Source of the DNA: Spirogloea muscicola
Taxonomy: Eukaryota; Streptophyta; Zygnematophyceae; Spirogloeales; Spirogloeaceae
Direction of reading: 5' to 3'
Length of the DNA stretch: 10,597 nucleotides
NCBI GenBank assembly: GCA_009602725.1
Contig: WELB01000274.1
Coordinates: forward strand, 93,573 to 104,169
Made by a program: the position numbers and the translations under genes. The number at the start of each line of letters is the position of its first letter. Within the stretch, counting starts at the first letter, position 1. The notes beneath the pieces were generated by a model. It was not told where the DNA came from. It worked only from the letters and a program-made list of their open reading frames with translations, and made no database searches. This document shows positions 1 through 9,800 of the stretch, one piece after another.

Positions 1-211
1 GTTTCGCATTTGCTTGTTTCATTCATGGTTTCGTAGGAAAGGCACAGAGCACATGGACACGATTGCAGATGACCCACAACATCAAGTGCACTGTCAAGCT
101 TGTTCTTGGTTGTAAAGCAGTGTTAGGTGGATTGTGGTAGTCTTGGCCCCCTCTTTCAACTCCTAGCCTGACCTTGAGATCAGCTGGACTGACTGTGTGC
201 TCGTGACACAG

Positions 212-2423
212 TCACCGACAGTGCGATTTTGCCTTCCTCGGGCTGGAGATCAATTGTGGCAATCCCATACAAGGTACAATTGAGAACGACCCAGCCAATC
301 AGGGCTGCATCCGAGCCGGCTGCAAAGAGTAAGAAGCCGCTCCATCTCATTCCATGTGTGTACAACAGCTTGTCGTCACTTTTCCTGCGTAATCTCAAGA
401 TAATAGTGTTGCAGAAGTAATGTATGACATGACTAACGGTAGTAGATGCGTGAAAGTAGTGGTATCATTGCGACTGTGGCCAAGAAGTCTGCTATGTCTG
501 TGGCAGTGGGCTGTGCCAGTATCTACCGGTCGAGGACGGGAAGCAGTGCCTCAGCCCGGACCCCAACCCTTGCCACAACAACACCTGCCAGTAAGTGGAC
601 CAGAGTATCACCATGCCATTACCTGGCCGGTCATGGCAGTTCCCAGAGTACAGCTAGCTCATTCACAACCTACTGCTGCCCAATGGAGCTGAGGCGACAG
701 ACTGGGTCACAAGGATGCTCAAGGCTTGCTGATGGTGCACATTTCAGCGGCCCCTGGAAAGTGGGCAGGATATGAGTACATCTCTGTACCACAGTACTGC
801 CCATTTAAGCTGAGATTTGAGGCAAATCGGACCTCCTTTGGTCAGACATGGGTTGTTAGTCACGAGGGGCCTCGCATCGAATCTTCCAGTGAAGCAATAG
901 CACGCCATCTGCTGCTGGCTTTAATTGCGCAGGGGCGGCGTCTGCATGCGGATGAACGCCCCTGGCAAAGCCTGCACGGCGAATACGAGCTCAATCAAGC
1001 CTACCTGGAACAAGGCATGCTACCAGGCCAGCTGCAGCAGGTGCACACTCTGACATGTCCCCGACCATGCACCTGCTGATGGTTTCGCTTACAAGTTGGA
1101 TCTTTAGCTTACCCTTTGATTAGACGACTGATAAGCCCTTCAGTGAGTGGGCAGTCTCCAAAATGTCCTGAAGATCGTGCAGTCTGGTTACACTTCAGTA
1201 GCTAAGTGGATGCTCCTCTCCCAGCAATATTCCTCGGAGCTGGTTCACATTATCAGCTGACATGAATGTGGAAATCTGCAGCACTGGAAACTGCACACAG
1301 TTCACATTCTCCAACAGCAGCACTATCTGCCAAAATCCAGGCGTCACATACCCAGACTGCAAGATCAGCCACTGCAGGTACAACTTGGACCTTTCCTTGA
1401 AGAGGCACTGTCAGGGTCAAAGAACAGAACTCAATCAAGTGACATTGGATTGAACCCAATCTTCAAAGTGTTGGGTAAGTATAAGCATTGCAGCAGACAA
1501 TAAGCTCTGACAAGATTCCCGCCTCCATGACGCAGTGGAGTTGATGGCATTTGTGGAACGGCCCTCGTCAACCAGCCTGATGGTACCATTTGCACAACAG
1601 GCTCCAACACCCGGCAGTGCCAACAGAATGCCTGCAAGTCCGTGAACCTGCACCTTGAACCTGCACCATCGTTTTAGAAGGACATGGGACTGATGCCATT
1701 GCAAAGAGCAGGGTGTTTTCCTCCCACGCGCATGTCTTCTTCCAACTCAAAGACTTATATACATTCAAGCAAACAGGGATTTGGGTGCCGTCTTTATTCT
1801 GCAATCTGGTGACTGATTTCTCATATGTTAAATCAATGTGTGACACCCAAAACAATGTCCAGGAGCGGAGCTTGCACTGGCTTGCTGAACAGGACTGACC
1901 ACACGCCATGCCAGACCTACGAGTCGGACTTTCCTCCCGACCTCCTTGGCCCCGACTACCCTGACAGCCAGGGAGGGCTTTACGACTTCCAGTGTGTCAG
2001 TGGTTTTGGATGCTAGTAAGTGGAGTCACTCTTAGCATGAGCCATTGACTGCTATTGCTGCAAGAGCACGTAGCTTTATTACCTGACCTCGCCAGTCGAT
2101 GGTAGCTACAGCTTTTTAGATACTACGAGGCACACTGTTGACTTGTGTGGTTGTTGCAACTCTGCAGCGGTGGCTACTGTGTGGGGAAGAGCTACTTTGC
2201 CAAGGGAACACCTTGCGGGTCACAGTACGATTGTGGGTTCTCCCGGCTGTTTCAGTGCTGCCCGGCCTGCGATGGCACGGGCGGCTGCAATGACTCAGGG
2301 AGCGACGGCGAGAGCTGCAAGATGTGCAATGGGTACAGAGGCTACTACGTTTGCGATAGCGACTACACTTGCGACTACAATGACTGCAGTTGCCGTGGTG
2401 GCCTTTGCTATTACAATGTCTGA
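212..2423 (+). CDS. 3' part of a spliced gene for a cysteine-rich modular protein (5' end outside window)
   Basis: Seven exons chain in one frame: 212-328, 507-590, 933-1040, 1282-1377, 1536-1637, 1863-2015 and 2168-2423 (stop TGA). All six introns are GT-AG and phase 2 and run 152-342 bp. Each exon holds one module of about C-x(9-12)-C-x(7-27)-C-x(4-5)-C, usually begun by Gly-x-Cys (GLC, GVC, GIC, GYC), and the intron interrupts the codon after the fourth Cys. Examples are GLCQYLPVEDGKQC in the second exon and NQPDGTIC in the fifth. The sixth exon has a 27-residue Asp/Pro-rich loop between its second and third Cys. The last exon is longer and ends in a Tyr/Cys-rich tail. About 304 residues are visible, with several N-x-S/T sites. 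Extracellular, disulfide-bonded domains are inferred. Exon 4 could instead start at 1225, which has a better pyrimidine tract and the same phase. I do not recognise a named family; the 3' half of the convergent LRR gene is the closest match here, so LRRs may lie upstream. Confidence 0.8.
591..932 (+). other. Intron of the + strand Cys-rich gene
   Basis: A 342-bp intron, donor GTAAGT at 591, acceptor TTGCGCAG ending at 932. Overlapping short ORFs across it run out of the exon frame. Nothing further is recognised inside. Confidence 0.7.
2259..2342 (+). other. Paired CxxCxGxG-like motifs in the last exon of the Cys-rich gene
   Basis: Within the terminal exon the protein reads CPACDGTG, then 11 residues, then CKMCNGYRG. 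The first copy fits the CxxCxGxG zinc-binding motif of DnaJ cysteine-rich domains exactly; the second is off by one position. The rest of the protein looks extracellular, so these cysteines may form disulfides rather than bind zinc. A real DnaJ-type domain normally has four such motifs and only two are visible. Confidence 0.45.
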
Positions 2424-2437
2424 GAAGCCATGTGTTG

Positions 2438-2443
2438 AATAAA
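2438..2443 (+). promoter_or_regulatory. Putative polyadenylation signal AATAAA
   Basis: A canonical AATAAA lies 14 bases after the TGA of the + strand Cys-rich gene. It supports that stop as the true gene end, although the resulting 3' UTR would be very short. Many green algae use TGTAA instead; I see none close downstream. Confidence 0.45.
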
Positions 2444-2493
2444 GCGCACAAGTCACTGCAAGTGTTGACTAGGCAGCATGGATTGTGCTCAAT

Positions 2494-2529
2494 CGTGCAC
2501 TGTGCGTTGCCTTCAACGCACAGTGCACG
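2494..2529. repeat. Perfect 16-bp inverted repeat with 4-base loop
   Basis: CGTGCACTGTGCGTTG (2494-2509) is followed by CCTT and then its exact reverse complement (2514-2529). It sits 70 bases after the stop of the + strand gene and 50 bases after its AATAAA, on the side facing the convergent gene. It could be a 3' UTR hairpin, a transcription-end structure between convergent genes, or a small mobile-element remnant. The fold is certain from the sequence; the role is not. Confidence 0.7.
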
Positions 2530-2543
2530 TATCAAAATTGCCT

Positions 2544-3353
2544 ACAGTAGAGCACATGTGACACATAAATTTCCATGGTACTGTACCTTGCACAAGGCAT
2601 GTCAGACAGGTATGAGCTGAGCTGCACACATTCTTAGGAAGTTCATTGTACTATGGCTTGCAAAGGCAAGCACAGGAGAGACGTGATAGGAACAAGAAGT
2701 AGCCATCTCCCCCCCCCTTCTCCAGGTGCACCCATCTTGTTGTTTCTGCATGCTACAAAACATCGTTACTTTTCTGGTGGCAGTATGCAACGACGCGCCA
2801 AAGCGTAAGGTCTTACCTTAATCATGGGCTAGGGACTGCAGAATCTGATAAAAAGACATTGCGACCAATAAACAGAGGCTCATCTGGCCCACACCAACAG
2901 ATTAATGACCTTGTTCTGGCCTTTGTGTTGCTGCGTAGATCCTCTCTGCTCGTCGCTAGTATCGAAGAACGGAAAAGTATACAATACTGAGCGTGAAGAT
3001 GGCCCGCTAGCGTAGATTTCAAAGAATGACTACCGCTATTATCGCCGGGATGTTCCGTGCTTCATTATGCAGCTTAAGCATGGTCCTCTACATATATACA
3101 TCTATACGACAGCAACGCTTGACTGCCAGCTGTCTTTAACACTTAGTGCGCTGGCGCTGGGATTGCACGACCTGACTTTGTCCCTGATGTCAAGTGCATG
3201 CCCAAATAGCAGCGCCTACATGCTGCCGGATGGACGACACGGCTCAAGTTCTTCCAAAGCGAATTCGTGTATTTGAGACAAACGAAGGCCAAATGGCCAA
3301 GTACAAAGGCAAACACATCTAAGATCTATATAATCTACAGCAGAATGACCCGC
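2544..3353. other. Intergenic stretch, no gene supported
   Basis: This stretch contains only short ORFs with no recognisable composition or motif and no splice-compatible Cys-module or LRR exon on either strand. A C homopolymer lies near 2708-2718, and a short palindromic GGCCAAATGGCC at about 3287-3298. I see nothing else. Confidence 0.5.
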
Positions 3354-3840
3354 TCAGTAACCGCGGGTCAAAACATGAAGGTCGCTAATCGATGCCTGAA
3401 TACTAGATGTCCGATAAGATGCCCTTCTGCCACCAACTAGAGCTCGCCCAGCTTTCTGGTGCAAGGCACTAGCCTGGGCACGATGCAGACAGGCCGAAAC
3501 TCGTTGTCGCAAGAAAGACAGATATGCAGCCTGCAAGCACATCTCAGCCGGGAACTCATCTGCACGTCGTGTGTAGCCTAGATTGGCAATGTTGTGGAGG
3601 AGGGTGTGGAAACGCGGACCCAGACAGCCAAAAGTGTTAACTGCAGTTGGCAGGAGCTGATTGGACCGGGGGTAGTCGGAGTAGTGATGTAGCTTTCTCT
3701 GCTCTGCAATGCCCACTGCGTGACCAGCGATATGTGTAGAATTGTCAATGTGGCTCAAGGGGTCAGCTGACGATGCGACCCAAGGCCCGATCTATTTGCG
3801 AGCTTGCAGCATCACGCAAAGCTTTGTCTTGTGGCCGAGA
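3354..3840 (-). mobile_element. Decayed C-terminal fragment of a retroelement polyprotein (non-LTR type suspected)
   Basis: An open - strand frame of about 145 codons (3354-3791, no clear ATG) contains NTFGCLGPRFHTLLHNIANL, preceded by a His/Lys/Arg-rich AEQRKLHHYSDYP. It is followed by AAYLSFLRQRVSACL. This resembles the extreme C-terminus found after the reverse transcriptase and endonuclease-like region in retroelement proteins of algae and animals, where a TFG-x-LGP segment precedes a helical Arg-rich end. This is recalled family resemblance, not a search result. Just upstream, 3775-3831 reads KALRDAASSQIDRALGR in another frame ending in TGA, so the copy looks frameshifted and broken. No reverse transcriptase core, target-site duplication or poly-A tail was found. 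An unrelated decayed host gene is the alternative. Confidence 0.45.
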
Positions 3841-4779
3841 GCACGGCATGTAAGCCAAGAGTCTGCGCTCTTGCATCGCTAAGCTTTAGCTGTGTGCTTG
3901 TGTACTACGACTACGTTATCAGTAATCACTGATCGGTGCACTTCTTTCTTAAGTATTGCTATGGACAAGCAGTCACCCTTCGGAAGGCTTGATCGCTATT
4001 GGAAGTTCTCTAATGTGGGCTGGCCAGTCATAGCCATCGCCCTCTACTGGAAGAGTCTTCCTTCTCTTGGAAGTCAGATAGCAGTCCTCTCTTAAGGCCT
4101 TCATGGACTTGAGTTACTGGACACCGGTATCCTAGATCATTTGCCAGTCTACACTTTGCTATTACCTTAGACTAATGTCTTGTCTTTGCCCTTTTGCTTT
4201 TGTCGTCGCACACTTGGGTGCGTCTATCTCTGGAAAAACTCTGTAGATGCCTCGTTGGCTCATGCTCGACTTCAGCCACTGTGTTTAGTTGTGTGTCTTC
4301 CCCCCCTCAGTCTTTACGAAGTTAAATATATACATTTAATTCAAAGCGGGAAATGGCATCATATGCGCACTATGATCTGTAACAAATATCATTGTCGTAC
4401 TGTCATGCTTATACGATCTTGGAGCAAGCTGTCCTCCTATTTTGTCCGCAGTCTTGCTTTTTATAGATAATATGTAAATATTGACTGTACCGGCCACGTG
4501 GATTCTGATACATTCCGCATTTTCGTGCCGATCTACTCTGGTGATGTTGTATGACGCCCTGTGGCATGACACCTATTCCACAAGGCGCCAGCCTGGCGAC
4601 TCACGCGCCTCAAGCCCGGCTGGCTACTTGTCACCAAAATCTGAGAGCTTAATTTGAATGCCAGGGGCAGCTACTTTGCATTCTACAGTTTGTGCATGGA
4701 TGACACTGTCCATAGTAGCATCAGACTACATGCCCAAACGATATTGTGCCCCAGCTATTGAGCTTAAAGTGCTCACTTA
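3841..4779. other. Intergenic stretch downstream of the LRR gene, no gene supported
   Basis: Only short ORFs without recognisable domains occur here. AT-rich patches lie around 4320-4500, and small GC-rich palindromic bits such as CGCCAGCCTGGCG lie near 4587-4599. It should contain the 3' UTR of the - strand LRR gene, which ends at 4780. No clear AATAAA or TGTAA follows that stop on the - strand within the first 150 bases. Confidence 0.5.
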
Positions 4780-6808
4780 TTAATAGGACCCACATTCAGG
4801 ATCAGGAACGCATGAGTAACCTCGGCAGGTACCTGAACAATAGTGGTACTTGGGATCATGTAGCAGGCAAGGCTCGTCTGAAAATTCAGGGCATTTGCCC
4901 CCATAGCACGACAAGTTGCACCCAGGGGCACGTTGACCTCCGCAGTGTGTTTCGTCCGGCAAGAAGCTGTCAAGCCGGCACATCCCATTGCTGCAACGTA
5001 GCAACTTGTCAAGTCAAGCAGTGCTGACGCTGCATCTGATGGGCAGTATGCACTTCGTACGTGCAAATGCATTGCAGAAAGTCCTCAATCATTGTAGGTT
5101 GAGGTCAGCTAGGCGTCATACACATCTCTCCACAACAGGGGGTCCTACACATGGGCCAAAAATTCACCTGCAGCTGCCGGTGGAGCACTCTGGGGAATAT
5201 CCGGGGGTGTTGCAAGAGGTGCCGTTTGCCAAATGCGTGAGCACACATTTGCCATTCCTGTGACATCGACGACATAGTACCATGTACAAGAGGCTGTGCT
5301 GAGATAGTGTCAAGCTTCCAGGTACTTCCTTGACAGAAGTTCCTTGAAACTGAAGAAGCCAACTGGCAACATACCAATGCTTTGCACGAGGTAACCCCTA
5401 TGCAGAAGTACTAGTATGGTTGAGATAATTTCGAATATTAGATCCAAGCTCAACTAAAAAGCACGCAAGTTGTTGCCTACATGCAGGAAGCTGTGGCACA
5501 GCCCTTGTAGGCAGCAAATGGGTAGCCAAGGTCCATGGTGCGTGCACAGTCTGTGCCATTCGGTAGCGGAGAAATCTGAGCACACGTGACATTCCTGAAT
5601 AACAGCCACAGCTAGCAGTACGTCAGTGTATCCTCAAGAAGCATGCTCAAATTTCATCGAGTCAAGGACTCCGAAGTGTGTAAGTTCCACATTGTTATGA
5701 ATAGGGACCTTGCACTAGTCAGCAGATGCATCCGGGCTGCCAATGTCGTCTAGCTAAAGATAGAAGCATATTCTCAAATGACGACCCACCTGCACTTTTG
5801 GACGCTGCAAAAGTCGTTGCCAGGTATGTAGTTACAGGATTTGTTGGCATTTGATTTCAAATTGTAGAGGCAAACCCCGGCAGCACTGCCAAGCATGACA
5901 TGATCGTCAAAGCTTACCAGGTGCTATGCTGATCGCAAGAGTGTTCATATGTAGACGCTCCACATGCATACATACTTCACATTGTACGGCACATCTCTGT
6001 AGGAATGGCGCTTCAAAGCTAGTAACCTCACTTGCAAGCTCCAATCAGCGCACAATCGTAAGGGTACCGATCCTCGGGCCTGTGGTATCTGCACACTGTA
6101 CCAGGTCCGTAGAGGCTAGTGCCTACACAAGAGCCGTTCCTGTTGGATATGATAGTTTGGCAACTGATATCATTCACATGCGGCATGCTGTGTTTCATGT
6201 CACATGCTTTGAAAGCACGCAGTTGGATCTGCTTGACACCTGCTTACATTTCAAGATAAGACAGTCGAATCCACAAACTTTGAGAGATAAATTTAGTGGG
6301 CGTTAACTGCCAGCTCTGACGTCAGGCATGCACTGATAAGTTGCACATGCAGAAAAGGAGCATACAAGAATCTGCAAGAAGCTAGTCTGTAGGCTGATCA
6401 AAGAACACTAACCGGCATTTATGAATATAAGCACAGTCGTCATAACCAGGCGTAGGGGAGCAATCTTTGTTATCCGGCATGTTACCACGAGCACATCGTG
6501 AGGTCGTGGAGCTGGTGTAATGTGAGAGGAACAACAACGTAAGTGGACTGTGCACGCCAATCCCCGAACACTCATACATGTGGATATTGTTTTGTCAGCA
6601 AACGGGACTCGTACAGCGTAATCAAGAGAAGGCGCACACATGGGTAGTCATGGGCCTGGCAAAGCCGTAGTGCCCTGCTTGAGTGAGTTGTTTGCTCACT
6701 TGCAATACTTGAAGACACATTGGTAAGGACTTCCAGTATTAGTGTTGTAGTAAACCAGGTCTGGTTGCCAAAGAGAGCAAGTGGCCGCTTCAGAGCCGGG
6801 CAAGCAGC
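4780..6808 (-). other. Exons 10-16: seven cysteine-rich modules
   Basis: Seven exons each start a few residues before a cysteine and, apart from the last, end just after a fourth one. Examples are CARGNMPDNKDC (exon 11), NGSCVGTSLYGPGTVC (12), GVCLYNLKSNANKSC (13), CAQISPLPNGTDC (14) and CVLTHLANGTSC (15). The pattern is C-x(8-11)-C-x(7-19)-C-x(3-5)-C, often with a P/N-G-T turn before the second Cys. The last exon carries extra cysteines (CYGGKC, CSGTCRGYSC) and ends CGSY then TAA. The modules match those of the convergent + strand gene in Cys spacing and intron position. I know no named domain for them. Confidence 0.82.
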
Positions 6809-9800
6809 CTGCACATGCACAGCAAGAGACTCTTTGCTGAGTCGTGTGAGGTGGAGTACTATACGAAGCATGTTGCAGGTTACAGTGCAGAGACAGCCTT
6901 GATAATCCCATGAAAGCGATGGGCTTTACAGTTTAGTGTTTGTTGTTCAGGTATTATGGTTTAGTGTTTAGCATTTACGACTTAGGGCTTAGGAGTTATA
7001 GTCAAGGGGCATGAGAGAGACTGAGGGACTTTAGTCAGTGACGCAGAGAGAGGGGCGGGCTGGAGAGAGAAAGCACTTGTTGGGAGGGAGGGAGACACAG
7101 GAGGGAACAGAGAGAAGGTGAGGGAAGTTCAGAGGAGGGAGGGACGGAGGGAAGGTGGAAGACAGAGAGGGAAGGTGAGTGTGGGGAGGAAAGGGGCAGC
7201 AAGACCAGTATGATTATGATGATGACTACGACTTTGATTATGATCATGGTAGTTATCATGATGATGGAAGGGAGAGAGCGAGAAGTGAGGTGGGGTACAT
7301 ATCCAATATTTGTGCAGGAAGAGGTTAGGAAAACAGCTTTGCTGGCTTTTGGGGGGGGATTTGGGAGTTAGAGATACCAATTAAGGGGAACTTGGGATGT
7401 TGTGGAGGTTCTGAAGCACTTACGCGGCGCTGGCTGTGCTGCGCACACAGCAGCTGTGTTCTGAAACGTTGCAGGGGGGTCGAGGCAGTTGTGGCTGGAG
7501 TGTACAAGGACCCCCAACTCTGTGGCGTTTGGTGCTTTACCGACAAAGTAATTACCTGTGACGTCTATCCACACTGGTGATGTAAAGTGGCTAGCACTGA
7601 GATATGAAGGGAGGACTCCTTGCAGCTTGTTATAGGAGACATCACTGCCACAAGTGGGTGCAAGGATCCAATCAGTCTGTGAGCACCGCTTGCTTGCGAA
7701 TCAGGAAAATAATTGCAAAATGAGCAGCAGAAGCAACTCAGACATGAGCTCTATGTCTGCTTATAGAGTGTCATATGAGCTCAGGAAGGATTTACTCAAC
7801 AATTTATTCATGGTTGTGGAAAGCAGTGTCTATTCAATGTTCCTTCAATTTGGTTGCCTGCAAGATTGCTGCGCAACATGGGCAGAGATGCATATCGCCA
7901 GCAGCCTAGCTGAAAGTTCTGTTGCTGTGTGTGACCTTGTCATGCTTGACACTTAGTGATCTTGGCCTTTGACCTGACTTATAGCATGGCATGAGTATTG
8001 GCATGGCATCCAGTGGCTGACAAGCTTGTATGAAACTGGCTATGGACCTACATCCTCTCATGTTGATACATCGATTTCTCGTGTGAAGACGCTGGTGTCT
8101 CTCATGATCATGGACTTATCTATATGCATGTACGAAAGCGGAGGTGCTCACAGAAGCTTCAAGTTTCTGTATGCTGCCACATAGTTTGGGAATAGCTCCG
8201 TGAAGTTGTTGTAAGCCAAGTCGCTGCAAGTGGCAACAACACATAGCTTTCTTATCTGATGATGGCTGTCTTTGATGACCATGGGTGCAGCTAGCAGTCG
8301 AACCAAGTAGCCCCACAAACAAGCTGGGTTGAGATAAACAGGTAGTGTCTGCAAAATACTTGCGCAATTAGAGAATTATGCAGATGAGGAGTAAGGGGAT
8401 GGCAAAACATACATGTGTGTCAATCGCGACTGGATGGTAGTCTCTTGACGTGACATTGGAGCTGGGCTGATTAGCTTATTGTGTGCCACTTGGCTGCAGA
8501 TTCAAAAGCATGTGCATGAGCTATATGTCTACTTGAAGTCGTCTCAATCAACACATCTCAGATGCTCTACAGATGCCTAGGAACTGTGGAACTATCTCAA
8601 GATGTGGTGAAGACTACTTCATAGACGCGCTTTAAGGAGATAGAGTAGCACATGTCATAGTCTTCTAGTGATTTCAGGCTACTCCTAATGCACAGCTGTC
8701 ATCTCTCACAGTTTCTGCAGGTTGATCTTATCCAGTATGTCGTATGGTACGACGCCGCTTAGGCCATTGTAATCTAATATCCTGATCAGGTACATAAGCA
8801 ACACCAACTTGAGGTCAGAATCAGCAGATGAAGGGGTTCGAGGTCTACAGAAGACGGCCCAACTTGGAGCATAGATGAATCACGATTTGTACCAACATAT
8901 GCACTCTTGAAATTTTGTACAAATGGAGGAGCGACTTACAGGATGACAAGTCCAGTGAGTTGTGTGAGATTGGTAGGTATGCTGCCAGTGAGGTTGTTGC
9001 AGCAAAGGTGCCTGGCATGGACAAGGCACAATGTGCAATCAGGTGTGCAAGAAAGTAGAGGACCACATAGGGTGATGCTTGAGAAGTGCTTGGATCAAAA
9101 TGTACTTCAGATGCCGGCCAGAGATGCCAGGCACCCAGCAGGTTCGACTCCAACTTTTATCATGATGCCAAGGAGGAGGCAATGCAGCCCTTGCTTCACA
9201 AATGGAACCCTTTGTATCATGCGTGCTTTAACGGCTGGAGGAATTGCACATTCTCATAGGCAAGCCCCATTTTAGGGTGCCACGTAACATGTATCCACTC
9301 ACAGCAAGGTCAGCTTGGAGAGCTTCTGGAAGGTATCTGGGATGCTGCCGGTGAGGAAGTTGTGGTCAAGGTTCCTGCACGCTTGACAGCATGTAGGGCC
9401 CGTCAGTTTCTTGGTAGCATCAGCAGGGTCAGGCTCCTCGGTCAAACGTCCAGAAGCATCAGAACATCTATAGAGGATTGAAGCCCCAAGTGAGGGAGAC
9501 GCACAGCAGGTCAAGCTGGGCCAGGTTGCCAATGGTGTCCGGAACCGTCCCAGTGAGCCGGTTGCCGAAGAGATACCTGGCAGGTTGCCATGAAAGCAGA
9601 GGGGGATCAAGTACCAGCAGTACCAGTGACAGTAACAGAGTGACAAGCACGAGGGACCAGCATGAGCATGTTGCCTGCCACGGCATACTCCCTAGTGCAG
9701 ACATCGGGAGGTGACTTACAATGTTGTCAAGCACGTCAGGTTGCCAATCGCAGGAGAGATAGTGCCGTTGAGGTTGGCGTTCACAACCACTCTGGCAGAT

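Larger units (their letters stand above)
6809..7423 (-). other. Intron 9 of the LRR gene (largest intron, repeat-rich)
   Basis: This 615-bp intron runs from donor GTAAGT at 7423 to acceptor TGTGCAG ending at 6809. It separates the LRR half from the Cys-module half and is one of only two phase-1 introns. It contains the heptamer array, purine tract and microsatellite, plus a G8 run near 7351-7358. No additional exon is seen. Confidence 0.8.

Noticed and set aside
1-211. Possible further Cys exon upstream (for example around 98-168)
   Set aside because: No segment gives the four-cysteine spacing with a phase-2 donor. I treat this as intron leading to the exon at 212.
460-506. Upstream extension of the 507-590 exon with extra cysteines (CDCGQEVCYVC)
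   Set aside because: It is open to 460 but would need a phase-0 entry, while the preceding exon ends in phase 2. The acceptor GTGGCAG at 506 restores the phase and the usual Gly-x-Cys module start.
2116-2535. 139-codon - strand ORF
   Set aside because: It is the antisense shadow of the Cys-rich terminal exon (2168-2423) and runs through the hairpin; its Ser/Arg/Cys richness is compositional.
3892-4470. Two + strand ORFs of 67 and 96 codons
   Set aside because: No recognisable domain, start context or splice-linked partner; length is within random expectation for this composition.
5926-6306. 126-codon + strand ORF
   Set aside because: It lies antisense over exon 12 and parts of its flanking introns in the LRR gene, has no recognisable motif, and the - strand exon is clearly supported by phase and Cys pattern.
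7035-7380. Ser/Pro/Leu-rich - strand ORFs and the Tyr/Asp-rich + strand reading
   Set aside because: These are products of the purine tract and GAT microsatellite inside intron 9, without splice or homology support.
9007-9135. 12-base inverted repeat GGTGCCTGGCAT / ATGCCAGGCACC
   Set aside because: Exact but short, with a loop over 100 bases. A few 12-mer matches are expected by chance in 10 kb, and no element boundaries are seen.
9139-9149. tRNA B-box-like GGTTCGACTCC
   Set aside because: The flanking bases do not form a T stem, and no A box or acceptor stem is found upstream.
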